A stretch of DNA of 64,000 bases from Roseivirga seohaensis (GCF_001592945.1 NZ_LRPB01000034.1:309926-373925), one strand, 5' to 3'; shown: positions 8,877 through 17,335, counted from the stretch's first letter. Program-made: numbers and translations. The notes: generated by a model from the sequence alone, not told the origin.

Positions 8877-8912
8877 GGCGCGCTCTGTGTAAGCGGAGCG
8901 TGCCTATTTTTT
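8877..8912 (+). terminator. Intrinsic terminator of the TonB receptor gene
   Basis: Stem GGCGCGCTC / GAGCGTGCC (8877-8885 with 8896-8904, one G-T wobble), then TATTTTTT. It separates the receptor from the Crp/Fnr gene. Confidence 0.75.
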
Positions 8913-8924
8913 CATGTTATTCCC

Positions 8925-8932
8925 TACTTTTG
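8925..8932 (+). promoter_or_regulatory. Bacteroidota -7 box for the Crp/Fnr gene
   Basis: TACTTTTG is an exact TAnnTTTG match directly downstream of the terminator and 8 nt before the ATG at 8941, implying a near-leaderless transcript. No clear -33 TTG was found. Confidence 0.45.
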
Positions 8933-8940
8933 AATAATAA

Positions 8941-9504
8941 ATGACCATTGAACAAATCATCGACAACGTTTACCAAATCCCTCCTATTTCCAGGGCTAAA
9001 CTTCTTACAATTATTAACGAAGTAAGATTAGCCAAGCAATCTCTAGTTTTAAAAGCCAATCGGGTTGAACCGAAATTACTATTTATCAAAAAAGGAATTG
9101 TAAGGGCCTTTGTTGCGCAGCCCGAAGGTGAGATTACTTTTTGGTTTGGAAAAGAAGGAGACGTTGTGCTTTCCATGAAAAGCTATGTGAAAGGATTACC
9201 TGCCTATGAAAGTATTGAACTGCTGGAAGATTCTGAATTGTATGAAATTCAATCAGAGCACTTGCAAAAGTTATTCGATCAAGATATTTATATTGCCAAT
9301 TGGGGAAGAAAATTAGCAGAGCAAGAGTTAATAAAAACCGAAGAACGGTTAATCTCTAGGCAGTTTAAAACGGCTTCAGAAAGATATATGGAGCTCTTAA
9401 ACCAAAACCCAGACCTTCTTCAACGAGTACAGTTAAAACACATAGCATCTTACCTAGGTATTACACAAGTGAGCCTCAGCAGAATCAGGTCAAGTATTCG
9501 GTAA
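8941..9504 (+). CDS. Crp/Fnr family transcriptional regulator
   Basis: 187 residues: cyclic-nucleotide-binding beta-roll (about 20-115), dimer helix (about 120-145) and a short C-terminal helix-turn-helix ending the protein, as usual in Bacteroidota. The recognition helix region is YLGITQVSLSRIR. Aligned with FNR (YLGLTVETISRLL), the Ser-Arg pair is kept but the specificity Glu is Val. There is no N-terminal cysteine cluster, so it is not an iron-sulfur FNR. It lies 79 bases upstream of an SMR exporter, with an inverted repeat of Crp/Fnr geometry between them, which suggests it controls that gene. Confidence 0.88.
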   Translation: MTIEQIIDNVYQIPPISRAKLLTIINEVRLAKQSLVLKANRVEPKLLFIKKGIVRAFVAQPEGEITFWFGKEGDVVLSMKSYVKGLPAYESIELLEDSELYEIQSEHLQKLFDQDIYIANWGRKLAEQELIKTEERLISRQFKTASERYMELLNQNPDLLQRVQLKHIASYLGITQVSLSRIRSSIR

Positions 9505-9542
9505 CTCCCTTCTCTTTTTTATCATTTGTATAACCGTTAGCG

Positions 9543-9558
9543 TTTCAGTTTACTGAAA
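9543..9558 (+). promoter_or_regulatory. Putative Crp/Fnr-type operator of the SMR gene
   Basis: TTTCAG-TTTA-CTGAAA, a perfect 6-bp inverted repeat with N4 spacing, the spacing used by Crp/Fnr dimers. It overlaps a -7-like sequence GAAATTTG (9555-9562, one mismatch to TAnnTTTG), a position suited to repression. A third half-site TTTCAG follows at 9574-9579. Confidence 0.5.
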
Positions 9559-9583
9559 TTTGCCTTCATAAAATTTCAGAATT

Positions 9584-9916
9584 ATGAATTGGATTCTATT
9601 GATTATTGCGGGCTTGTTCGAAGTGGCCTTCGCTTCTTGTTTGGGCAAAGCTAAAGAGGCAACAGGAAATGAAGTGTATTGGTGGTATGCTGGTTTTTTC
9701 GTTGCCTTAACCATAAGCATGACCTTACTGATCAAAGCTACTCAAACACTTCCTATCGGTACTGCTTATGCCGTGTGGACAGGTATTGGAGCAGTGGGTA
9801 CGGCTTTGGTAGGAATTCTATTCTTTAAAGACCCTGCCAGTTTTTGGCGTGTTTTCTTTATGATCACACTTATTGGATCAATAGTAGGTTTAAAAGCTGT
9901 TTCGCAAACGGCATAG
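9584..9916 (+). CDS. Small multidrug resistance (SMR) family transporter, SugE/Gdx-like
   Basis: 110 residues, four membrane helices, the standard SMR length. The conserved membrane-embedded glutamate is in GLFEVAFA (Glu about 13), and the second half carries LPIGTAYAVWTGIGAVG. The wording of these motifs is closer to the SugE/Gdx branch (guanidinium exporters) than to EmrE, but no guanidine riboswitch was seen in the 79-base leader. It probably acts as a homodimer of dual topology in the inner membrane. Likely controlled by the Crp/Fnr gene upstream. Confidence 0.85.
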   Translation: MNWILLIIAGLFEVAFASCLGKAKEATGNEVYWWYAGFFVALTISMTLLIKATQTLPIGTAYAVWTGIGAVGTALVGILFFKDPASFWRVFFMITLIGSIVGLKAVSQTA

Positions 9917-9917
9917 C

Positions 9918-9955
9918 AAAAATAAAGAGTGACCAAAAACATGCTGGTCACTCTT
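9918..9955 (-). terminator. Terminator hairpin downstream of SMR and SDR genes
   Basis: Perfect 11-bp stem (9925-9935 with 9945-9955). On the minus strand it is followed by TTATTTTTG, so it ends transcription from the SDR gene; it may also stop the SMR gene on the plus strand. Confidence 0.7.
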
Positions 9956-10048
9956 GAAATATCTTAATGAGCCATAAAGACATCCGCTACAACTCAATAT
10001 CTTTAATTTTACGCTTGGCTTTCCAGTAGCCCCAAAGTAGCTTGGGGC

Positions 10049-10918
10049 TTATTGCTTTTTTCCGCGCTGGGCTTCAAGCATGTCCCACATTTCTTGCGGA
10101 ATTTTCTCTAAATGACTGAATTCACCTGCACCTTGCAGCCACTCACCGCCATCAATGGTCACCACTTCTCCGTTTACATAAGCCGAATAATCCGACATTA
10201 AATAAGCCGCTAGGTTGGCCAATTCTTGATGCTCTCCTACTCTGCCAACTGGCACCAACTTGGCTGGATCGAATTTCTTCACTAAATCCCCTGGCAATAA
10301 ACGGCTCCATGCTCCTTCCGTAGGGAATGGCCCTGGCGCAATGGCGTTCATTCTAATTTTATATTTAGCCCATTCTACTGCCAATGAGCGAGTCATGGCC
10401 AAAACACCGGCTTTAGCACATGCCGATGGCACAACATAGCCAGAGCCCGTCCAAGCATAAGTAGTTACAATGTTCAGTACGGTTCCTGGTTGTTTATTGG
10501 CTATCCATTTTTTACCCAAAGCCAAAGTGAAATTGGTGGTACCTTTTAATACAATACCAATTACAGTGTCGAAAGCGCGGTTAGAAAGGCGCTCAGTAGG
10601 ACTGATGAAATTTCCAGCAGCATTGTTCAAAAGCGCGTGAATTTGACCAAAACGCTCTTCGGTTACTTTCAGTACATTCTCTACTTGTTCGTAATCACGA
10701 ACATCGCATTGAACGGCCAAAACTTTTCCACCCGTTTCGGCTTCCATTTCCTTAGCGGTTTGCTCTAATACTTCAATCTTACGACTGGTGATTACCAAAT
10801 TGGCACCCAATTCTAAGAAATAAGTACCCATCGCACGGCCAAGGCCAGTTCCTCCACCCGTTACAATTATAGTCTGATCTTTTAGTGCTCCTTCTTTGAG
10901 CATTCCGTCTGTTCTCAT
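10049..10918 (-). CDS. SDR oxidoreductase, 2,4-dienoyl-CoA reductase-like
   Basis: About 289 residues from the ATG at 10918 (an in-frame TTG lies at 10942). Rossmann motif TGGGTGLGRAMG (about 21-32) and NNAAGNF; the usual YxxxK is SACAKAG, with Ser in place of Tyr. That change and the later WAKYKIRMNAIAPGP and GAWSRLLP stretches match mitochondrial-type 2,4-dienoyl-CoA reductase (DECR), which works without the usual Tyr. It would reduce dienoyl-CoA with NADPH during breakdown of unsaturated fatty acids. A hairpin AGCCCCAA / TTGGGGCT (10028-10049) overlaps the stop codon. Confidence 0.85.
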   Translation of the reverse strand: MRTDGMLKEGALKDQTIIVTGGGTGLGRAMGTYFLELGANLVITSRKIEVLEQTAKEMEAETGGKVLAVQCDVRDYEQVENVLKVTEERFGQIHALLNNAAGNFISPTERLSNRAFDTVIGIVLKGTTNFTLALGKKWIANKQPGTVLNIVTTYAWTGSGYVVPSACAKAGVLAMTRSLAVEWAKYKIRMNAIAPGPFPTEGAWSRLLPGDLVKKFDPAKLVPVGRVGEHQELANLAAYLMSDYSAYVNGEVVTIDGGEWLQGAGEFSHLEKIPQEMWDMLEAQRGKKQ

Positions 10919-11049
10919 AGTCTCTTTTGCTTCGATTACCAAGATATAAATTATTATGCATGCAGCACAATCTTTTTAAGGCCGTCCATCGTTATTGTCC
11001 GTGATTTTCTGATTCAGATTATACATATTTGCCTACTAAACCTTATGCT

Positions 11050-12000
11050 ATGAAACAGCTTCTTTCTTACTTCTCAATTGTAATAGTTCTTTCTTTATCT
11101 TCTTGTGTGGCAAAAAAAGATTTTGACGCCCTAATGGCCGAGAAAAACGAATTAGCCTCAGACAAAGCTCAATTAGAAAGGGAGCTTGCCGTAGCCAATG
11201 AAAAAATCAACCGCTTAGAAGTTCAGCTCAATGATTTAACCACTGAGAAAAACGCTCTACAAAACGACTTCGATATTATTGATAAGGAACTAAAAGCTCT
11301 GCGTTCTGAACACGGCAGAATTAAAGGACTGTATGAAAACCTATTGACCAACAGTGGGCAGTTGAACCAAGATTTGGCGCGTCAGCAAAAGCGATTGTTG
11401 GCGGTGGAAGAAGACCTTAATATTCAGAAAAAGAGAAACGAAGAACTGGCTGAAGATTTAAGCAAGCGTGAAGCCCGTGTAGCCGAATTAGAAAAGCTAA
11501 TTTCTGACAAAGAAGCGGCTGTGCAAGCTTTAAAAAACAAAGTAACCAATGCGCTACTCAACTTTAATGAAGACGATTTAAAAGTAGAAGTAAGAAACGG
11601 TAAGGTGTATGTTTCTTTGGCCGAGCAATTATTGTTTGGAACGGGAAGTATAGCCGTTGACCAAAAAGGTGTGAGTGCATTACAACAATTGGCCAATGCC
11701 ATTAAAACCAATCCCGACATTAATATTATGGTAGAAGGCCATACAGACAATGTTCCATTCTCTAGAAAAACACAATACATGAGCGACAACTGGGATTTGA
11801 GCGTACTCCGTGCTACTTCTATTGTTAGAATTCTGGTAGAAGGTGGCGTAAGCCCCACATCAATCACAGCTTCGGGTCGAGGAGAAAGTACTCCAGTAGT
11901 AGCAAACGATAGCCCCGAAAACAAGGCTAAAAACCGTAGAACAGAGATTATTCTAACCCCTAAACTGGACGAGCTTTTTCAGATTCTTGATAATTACTAA
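11050..12000 (+). CDS. OmpA-family peptidoglycan-binding lipoprotein with coiled coil
   Basis: About 316 residues from the ATG at 11050; a TTG-initiated extension of seven codons upstream is unlikely because the signal peptide begins at MKQLLSYF. Lipobox SLSSC (Cys about 19). Residues 25-165 are a long heptad-rich coiled coil. The C-terminal OmpA domain (about 195-310) holds VEGHTDNVPF, NWDLSVLRA and NRRTEIIL, the peptidoglycan-binding core. Likely outer-membrane anchored, tethering the membrane to the cell wall. A CATATTTG at about 11023-11030 approximates the -7 box. Confidence 0.9.
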   Translation: MKQLLSYFSIVIVLSLSSCVAKKDFDALMAEKNELASDKAQLERELAVANEKINRLEVQLNDLTTEKNALQNDFDIIDKELKALRSEHGRIKGLYENLLTNSGQLNQDLARQQKRLLAVEEDLNIQKKRNEELAEDLSKREARVAELEKLISDKEAAVQALKNKVTNALLNFNEDDLKVEVRNGKVYVSLAEQLLFGTGSIAVDQKGVSALQQLANAIKTNPDINIMVEGHTDNVPFSRKTQYMSDNWDLSVLRATSIVRILVEGGVSPTSITASGRGESTPVVANDSPENKAKNRRTEIILTPKLDELFQILDNY

Positions 12001-12031
12001 ACCATTTTCATCAGCATTTGATTTTACCGTT

Positions 12032-12289
12032 ATGTCTACACAAAATGAGTTTTCGAAATATACTTTAGAAGAGCTGGAGAAAAAGAAAAAGCACTTCAAA
12101 AGGCTACAAATCATGATGTTAGTTTTAACCGCCATCTCTGCAATTATTCTAGTTGTTACTGCATTGGTAAAACATAATCCGCAAGCCTATCAGTTGATCC
12201 CCTTTCTCGTAATTGCAGGTGTGGTATTCCCCTTATTGGTTTTTCTACCTATTCGTAAAAAGATTCAGGCGGAGATTGAGAGAAGGTAG
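12032..12289 (+). CDS. Small two-helix membrane protein, unknown
   Basis: 85 residues from the ATG at 12032, which fits better than a longer TTG-initiated reading overlapping the OmpA stop. A charged N-terminal helix rich in Glu/Lys (about 10-25) is followed by two membrane segments (about 28-48 and 55-75) and a basic end. No family recognised. It sits 31 bases after the OmpA lipoprotein gene on the same strand and may be cotranscribed. Confidence 0.6.
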   Translation: MSTQNEFSKYTLEELEKKKKHFKRLQIMMLVLTAISAIILVVTALVKHNPQAYQLIPFLVIAGVVFPLLVFLPIRKKIQAEIERR

Positions 12290-12365
12290 GTGGTTTAGTC
12301 TTTCAAATAAATTTATATCTTTAATTCTTCCAATTCAGGAATCTAAACTCTACAATTTCTAAAGC

Positions 12366-13073
12366 ATGGATGACAAACAGAGAAAGCAAATATTAAAGAA
12401 TGCCAAAACCTTCTTTCGTGAAAAAATTGTTAAAAGCCATGTTGATGGTGCCTGCAAAAGAGCCAGTAAGCTTTCTGAGTATAATATCAATCCATTTTTA
12501 TTTAAGTACTTAGCTAATTTCCTAACGGGTAATGATGACTCAGAAAGCATAGCGAGAGCTTTAGTATTACCTAGGGTTTTAGGAGCTTCTATCACCACTT
12601 CGTTTGGAATGAAGATTCAAAATTTAATTAGCACACTATTTCAAGGTTTAGGGTCAACCACTCAGGGAATTGATATTGAATTCATTGATGCTATTGATGG
12701 ACGTAAAAAATACTGTCAGCTCAAGGCAGGCCCGAATACAATTAATCATGATGATGTAACAACCATAGTTAATCATTTCAATGGCGTCAGGTCATTAGCA
12801 AGAACAAATAATCTAAATGTCGGAATAAATGACATGATTGTTGGCGTTGTCTATGGTGAAAAATCAGAGCTTAGTTCACACTACAAAAGAATCAATGAAA
12901 ATTTCCCTGTCTACACAGGTAAAGACTTTTGGCATAGACTTACGGGAAGAGAAAATTTCTACTTTGAACTTATTGATGCAGTTGGTGAAGTCGCCTTGGA
13001 AGTTGATGCAACTAAAGTTATTGAACAAACGATCAAAACGCTAGCTATCGAGATTGAAAAGAAGCTTCAATAA
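12366..13073 (+). CDS. Type II restriction endonuclease (PmeII/Tsp45I-like)
   Basis: 235 residues. The central region STTQGIDIEF...KYCQLKAGPNTI (about 98-126) fits a PD-(D/E)xK-type catalytic core with Asp about 103 and Gln-x-Lys at about 118-120; the QLKAGPNTIN wording resembles the PmeII/Tsp45I group of type II enzymes. It is adjacent to a cytosine-5 methyltransferase in tail-to-tail arrangement with only 12 bases between stops, which strongly supports a restriction-modification pair. Recognition sequence unknown. Base composition looks AT-richer than the neighbours, consistent with acquisition. No convincing promoter box was found upstream. Confidence 0.8.
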   Translation: MDDKQRKQILKNAKTFFREKIVKSHVDGACKRASKLSEYNINPFLFKYLANFLTGNDDSESIARALVLPRVLGASITTSFGMKIQNLISTLFQGLGSTTQGIDIEFIDAIDGRKKYCQLKAGPNTINHDDVTTIVNHFNGVRSLARTNNLNVGINDMIVGVVYGEKSELSSHYKRINENFPVYTGKDFWHRLTGRENFYFELIDAVGEVALEVDATKVIEQTIKTLAIEIEKKLQ

Positions 13074-13085
13074 CCAAGATGAAAA

Positions 13086-14321
13086 TTAATTTTTCATTGA
13101 AGAATAATACTCATTTAGAAATCTCACAATCGAATAACCCAATTCTTGACCAAGGTTAACTGGTACCGCATTCCCAATTTGTTTATACTGCTGAGCCGTA
13201 GAGCCAGCAAATTCCCAATCATCAGGAAACGTCTGAATTCGAGCATATTCCCTTACAGTAAAAGGCCGCGTTTCATCTGGGTGACACCTTTCAGTTTGTT
13301 TCTGAGCAGGACTACAAGTCAAAGTCAAAGAAGGTTCATCCCAACCTATCCTTCGAGCCATGCCTGTTTTGCCACCACCTAAATAAAAGCTTCCTCCCAT
13401 ATACTCTTTCTGTAACTCAAGTGGAAGGTCACGCCAATACCCTTTAGGTGGCACTAAATCAAGTATATCCTTTTTGTACTCTGGATACTTTGCTCCATTG
13501 GATTTTGGAACATCACTATTATATAAGCTTCCTTTTTTCAAGGCATCCTTAAGGTTATATATTTTTTTATGTGGTTTAGGATATGAAAAAGGGAGATCTA
13601 TATCTTTCCTTATTCCAACCAGAATTAGTCTCTCTCGTTTTTGAGGTACTCTATAATGTATAGCTTTTAACACCTGGACAGGAACTACATTATAACCTAT
13701 TTCATCTAAAATAGAAATCATACCTTGTAGTGTCTTACCTTGCTCATGACTTAACAAACCACGTACATTCTCACCTATACAAATTGCGGGATTTACCTCC
13801 TGTACTGCTCTAGCAAACTCATAAAACAAAGTTCCTCTTGCATCATTAAGTCCTAATTTTTTTCCAGCATAACTAAATGCTTGACACGGAAAACCACCAG
13901 TAACTACATCAACCTCATTACGAAATTCAGAAAAATTGAATTCCTTAATATCTCCTTCAAGAACATTCCAAGCTGGTCTGTTATTTCTAAGCGTTTGACA
14001 AGCCCATTTATCAATTTCATTAAGCGCTCTACATTTAATTCCTGCCCTTTCCAAGCCTATAGCTAATCCACCCGCACCTGCAAAAAGTTCTAAGACAGAG
14101 TACTCGTTATCTGGTTCTATAAAATTTGAAACTGTATCCTCAACCTCCTTATTAAATAGAGTTCCTAAAAGAGTCTGAACATCACGTTTACGATATACTC
14201 TGTAATTTGAAACTGGTTCACGGACGGCATTCAAAACACCCTCCTTATCCCATCTACGTAAGGTTTCTTTACTTTTACCAACAAGCTCAGCCGTTTCCGA
14301 TAATGATATATATTCTTCCAT
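13086..14321 (-). CDS. DNA (cytosine-5) methyltransferase with N-terminal helix-turn-helix
   Basis: 411 residues from the ATG at 14321 (an in-frame GTG is at 14327). Residues 1-58 are a MerR/excisionase-like HTH (SLSETAELVGKSKETLRRW, then YRVYRKRDV). The rest is a full C5 methyltransferase: motif I LELFAGAGGLAIGLERAG (about 78), catalytic PCQ in GGFPCQAFS (about 142-150), ENVRGL (about 184), a late REYARIQTFP and the final QIGNAVPV. It should methylate the site cut by the adjacent endonuclease. The fused HTH could make it repress its own promoter, replacing a separate controller protein. A canonical promoter and an inverted repeat lie just upstream. Confidence 0.9.
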   Translation of the reverse strand: MEEYISLSETAELVGKSKETLRRWDKEGVLNAVREPVSNYRVYRKRDVQTLLGTLFNKEVEDTVSNFIEPDNEYSVLELFAGAGGLAIGLERAGIKCRALNEIDKWACQTLRNNRPAWNVLEGDIKEFNFSEFRNEVDVVTGGFPCQAFSYAGKKLGLNDARGTLFYEFARAVQEVNPAICIGENVRGLLSHEQGKTLQGMISILDEIGYNVVPVQVLKAIHYRVPQKRERLILVGIRKDIDLPFSYPKPHKKIYNLKDALKKGSLYNSDVPKSNGAKYPEYKKDILDLVPPKGYWRDLPLELQKEYMGGSFYLGGGKTGMARRIGWDEPSLTLTCSPAQKQTERCHPDETRPFTVREYARIQTFPDDWEFAGSTAQQYKQIGNAVPVNLGQELGYSIVRFLNEYYSSMKN

Positions 14322-14333
14322 AACCACATTACT

Positions 14334-14352
14334 TAACCTTACACATTGGTTA
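14334..14352 (-). promoter_or_regulatory. Inverted repeat at the methyltransferase transcription start
   Basis: TAACC-N9-GGTTA, directly downstream of the -7 box and 12 bases before the ATG. The position suits an operator for autoregulation by the methyltransferase HTH. Five-base arms are short, so this is a candidate only. Confidence 0.35.
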
Positions 14353-14382
14353 CAAATTTAACTGTAATATAATGATAGTCAA
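14353..14382 (-). promoter_or_regulatory. Canonical Bacteroidota promoter of the methyltransferase
   Basis: On the minus strand: TTG at 14382-14380, 19-base spacer, TAAATTTG at 14360-14353. This matches the TTG-N19-TAnnTTTG consensus exactly and is the best promoter seen in the window. Confidence 0.7.
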
Positions 14383-14425
14383 GAAAAATAAATAAGCTTT
14401 TTAAATTTTGCCCAAAACTCCCCCC

Positions 14426-15679
14426 TCAAGGCGAAACCCACTCCATTAGCTGAGCGCAGAGAATAGCGCCATATGTACCGAGTGCATAGCCTAAAACGGC
14501 AAGTAATACTCCTACTGGGGCTAAAGCTGGGCTAAATGCCGAAGCCACCACTGGAGCCGAAGCGGCTCCACCTACATTGGCTTGGCTGCCCACCGCCACA
14601 AAGAAGAATGGCGCTTTAATAATCTTCGCCACTACAATCATGATAATCACATGAACGAACATCCAGCTGATGCCAATCGCAAACAGCCCTGGGTTATCAA
14701 ACACTTCGCGAATGTTCATTTGCATACCAATGGTAGCCACCAAAATAAAGATAAATACTGAGCCTAAACGGCTAGCGCCTGCACCTTCTAGTTTTCTGGC
14801 CTTGGTAAACGAAAGCCCTACGCCTACGGTGGTCGCAATCACGACTAACCAAAAGAAGTCTGAGTTAAGTGATGTAAGGTTATACTTATCAAGAAAATCA
14901 ATATTTCTTTCCATCACGGGCTGAATAGAATCAGCTCCCCAACGTGCCAAAGCAGTAGCCCCAAAGGCCACCGCCAGAATAGTCATTACTTCGGTGAGGG
15001 TAGGTACTTTGGCAATACTCGCTTGGTAATCCTCTACCCTTTTCTTTAAGTCATCAATGGCAGTAGTATCTGATTTCAGCCAACGGTCTACCCTTTTGGC
15101 CTGATTGGCTCCATAGAGCAAAAAGCCTGTCCATATATTGGCGCAGATCACATCTATTACTATCATTTGAGAAAAGAGCTCATCGCTCACTTCATAAATC
15201 TCCTTCATAGAGGCTTGGTTGGCTCCTCCACCAATCCAGCTACCCGCTACTGTGGTTAAACCGCGCCACACTTCTTCGGCACCCCCAACATCTAAAACAC
15301 TTGGGGCAACGGCCGAAATAAATAAAATGGCAATCGGTCCACCGATCACAATACCGATGGTGGCGGCAAAAAACATAATCAGGGCTTTTGGCCCAAGGTT
15401 AATAATTCCCTTTAAATCAATACTTAAGCAAAGCAAGACCAAACTGGCCGGTAGTAAATAGCGTGATGCTACAAAGTATAGGTTTGACTCTTCCCCCGAA
15501 ATCAAACCCAAAGGCCAATTGAGTAAAGCAGGCAAAAAGTAACAAAGCAGAATACTTGGTACAATAGTGTAAAACTTCTTCCATAAAGGATTTGGTGAAT
15601 GCGAAGTGTGAAATACTGCGGCAATCACAATCAGAAGTAAACCGAGAACTATGGCATCGTTAGTAAAAAAAGGCTCCAT
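14426..15679 (-). CDS. DUF819 family membrane protein
   Basis: 417 residues with about ten to twelve membrane segments. Motifs GSWIGGGANQASMKEIYE (about 145-165) and VGSQANVGGAASAPVVASAF (near the C terminus) are characteristic of DUF819 (YjcL-type) proteins, which look like transporters but whose substrate is not established. It stands alone, back to back with the NSS transporter gene. Complete by length. Confidence 0.85.
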   Translation of the reverse strand: MEPFFTNDAIVLGLLLIVIAAVFHTSHSPNPLWKKFYTIVPSILLCYFLPALLNWPLGLISGEESNLYFVASRYLLPASLVLLCLSIDLKGIINLGPKALIMFFAATIGIVIGGPIAILFISAVAPSVLDVGGAEEVWRGLTTVAGSWIGGGANQASMKEIYEVSDELFSQMIVIDVICANIWTGFLLYGANQAKRVDRWLKSDTTAIDDLKKRVEDYQASIAKVPTLTEVMTILAVAFGATALARWGADSIQPVMERNIDFLDKYNLTSLNSDFFWLVVIATTVGVGLSFTKARKLEGAGASRLGSVFIFILVATIGMQMNIREVFDNPGLFAIGISWMFVHVIIMIVVAKIIKAPFFFVAVGSQANVGGAASAPVVASAFSPALAPVGVLLAVLGYALGTYGAILCAQLMEWVSP

Positions 15680-15882
15680 GCTTGTTTAAATTTTGAACCC
15701 TAAAAAAAGGGATTTTAATCGTATTTCTAACCTTCTATTCTATCTTCTTCTGCCAATAAGTCGAAATTAAGGTCGAAATCTATGTAAAGGCTACCAGTAA
15801 GGGAATTTCTGAAAGATTTTATGACCAATGGGGGGCACGGATTAATTTAAACACATATATTCGGGTTTTAAACTATTCAAAT

Positions 15883-17274
15883 ATGGCTACAAGAGGAGGT
15901 TTTTCAAGTCGGTTGGGTTTCATTATGGCGGCAGCCGGATCGGCAGTAGGATTAGGTAACATTTGGGGGTTCCCTTATGAAGTAGGACAAGGAGGAGGTG
16001 CAGCATTTGTGGTGATGTACCTTATTTTTTGCTTTGTATTGTGTTATCCGGTAATGGTTACCGAGATCGCTATTGGTAGAAAAACCGAAAAAAACCCTGT
16101 TGGGGCATTCAATGCCTTAGGCTTTAAAAAATGGAATTTTGTAGGAAAAATGGGAATCTTCAGTGGCTTCCTTATTCTTTCTTTCTACAACGTAATTGCG
16201 GGCTGGGCTTTTGGCTATGTGTATGAAATGGCCATTGGAAACTTTGCTATCGCAGATCATTTCAGCGAATTTGTTCAAGATGTATTTAAAGTAGGTGCCT
16301 ACGGAATGGTATTTATGGCTACTACTGCTTTTGTAGTGTCTAAAGGTATATCAGGTGGTATCGAAAAGGCGGCTAAGTTCCTAATGCCTTCACTGTTAAT
16401 CATGATTTTGCTGATTGTAGGCTATTCTTTAACCCTTCCAAATGCAATGGACGGCATTAAATTCTATCTGATTCCTGATTTTTCTAAACTAAGTTCAGAG
16501 GTAATTATCAATGCCTTGGGTCAAGCTTTCTTCTCTCTTTCTTTGGGAATGGGTGCCTTGATTACTTACGGTTCATACGTAAACAAAAAAGAAAACATTG
16601 TTTCTGCTGCGGCCTTTATTACGCTTGCCGATGTGGGTATTGCTGTTTTGGCGGGTATGATGATCTTCCCTCTAATTGGTTTTATGAGTGGAGGAACTAT
16701 GGACGGTGTAGGTAGTGGCCCTGGTCTAATTTTCGTTACGCTTCCTCAAATTTTCGGAACTATTGGTGGAACTTTTGGCGCAATAGCAGGAACATTGTTC
16801 TTCGTACTACTTTGTTTTGCTGCCCTTACATCAACTGTATCTCTACTTGAAGTACCAGTAGCTTATGTAGTGGATGAGAAAAATGTAAGAAGAAGCAGAG
16901 CGGTTTGGTTGGTAGCAGGTGCTATCTTCTTAATAGGTATTCCTTCTTTGTTAGGAAATGGTTACTCTGATTTCTTCTCCAACTTTATTACTTACCCAGG
17001 CTCTGAAACCGCTACAGATTTCTTGAGTTTTATTGCCAACGTAGCCAATGATACGCTTCTGCCTTTGGGTGGCTGTTTGATAGTTTTCTTTGCAGCACAT
17101 ATTTGGAAAAAGCACAATTTGGATGAAGAACTCTCTCACGGTGCTCCTAACTACAAAGGCTCTTTCCTTCAGAAGTACCTGAATTTTGCTGTAGGCTACT
17201 TAGCTCCAGCTGTTCTTGGATTCATTTTCATTATTACTGTTTTGAAAACATACTTTGGGGTAGACATTTTTTAA
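15883..17274 (+). CDS. Sodium:neurotransmitter symporter (NSS/SNF) family transporter
   Basis: 463 residues, about eleven to twelve helices, the size of bacterial LeuT-fold NSS proteins. The opening SSRLGFIMAAAGSAVGLGNI WGFPY is the family signature around the Na+ sites. Bacterial members take up amino acids with sodium; the specific substrate is not readable. TATATTCG at 15856-15863 is a one-mismatch -7 box. A strong terminator follows. Confidence 0.92.
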   Translation: MATRGGFSSRLGFIMAAAGSAVGLGNIWGFPYEVGQGGGAAFVVMYLIFCFVLCYPVMVTEIAIGRKTEKNPVGAFNALGFKKWNFVGKMGIFSGFLILSFYNVIAGWAFGYVYEMAIGNFAIADHFSEFVQDVFKVGAYGMVFMATTAFVVSKGISGGIEKAAKFLMPSLLIMILLIVGYSLTLPNAMDGIKFYLIPDFSKLSSEVIINALGQAFFSLSLGMGALITYGSYVNKKENIVSAAAFITLADVGIAVLAGMMIFPLIGFMSGGTMDGVGSGPGLIFVTLPQIFGTIGGTFGAIAGTLFFVLLCFAALTSTVSLLEVPVAYVVDEKNVRRSRAVWLVAGAIFLIGIPSLLGNGYSDFFSNFITYPGSETATDFLSFIANVANDTLLPLGGCLIVFFAAHIWKKHNLDEELSHGAPNYKGSFLQKYLNFAVGYLAPAVLGFIFIITVLKTYFGVDIF

Positions 17275-17299
17275 TTACTCTTAAGAATTTATGATATTG

Positions 17300-17330
17300 A
17301 ACCTCTTCCCGAAACGGAAGAGGTTTTTTT
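17300..17330 (+). terminator. Intrinsic terminator of the NSS transporter gene
   Basis: Perfect 10-bp stem AACCTCTTCC / GGAAGAGGTT with loop CGAAAC, then a T-run. Its position shows that an ATG at 17291 in frame with the next gene cannot be the true start. Confidence 0.9.
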
Positions 17331-17335
17331 TATTT

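Noticed and set aside
9505..9583. Guanidine riboswitch upstream of the SugE/Gdx-like gene
   Set aside because: Only 79 bases are available, holding the Crp/Fnr-type palindrome and a promoter; none of the conserved guanidine riboswitch features could be seen.
13079..13097. Terminator between the R-M genes (ATGAAAA / TTTTCAT)
   Set aside because: The stem has only one G-C pair per arm and would be weak; it may contribute to ending transcription but cannot be called a terminator with confidence.
17291..17335. In-frame ATG and 15 codons before the CBM9 gene start
   Set aside because: The segment is the terminator hairpin of the preceding gene; the natural signal peptide begins at 17336.
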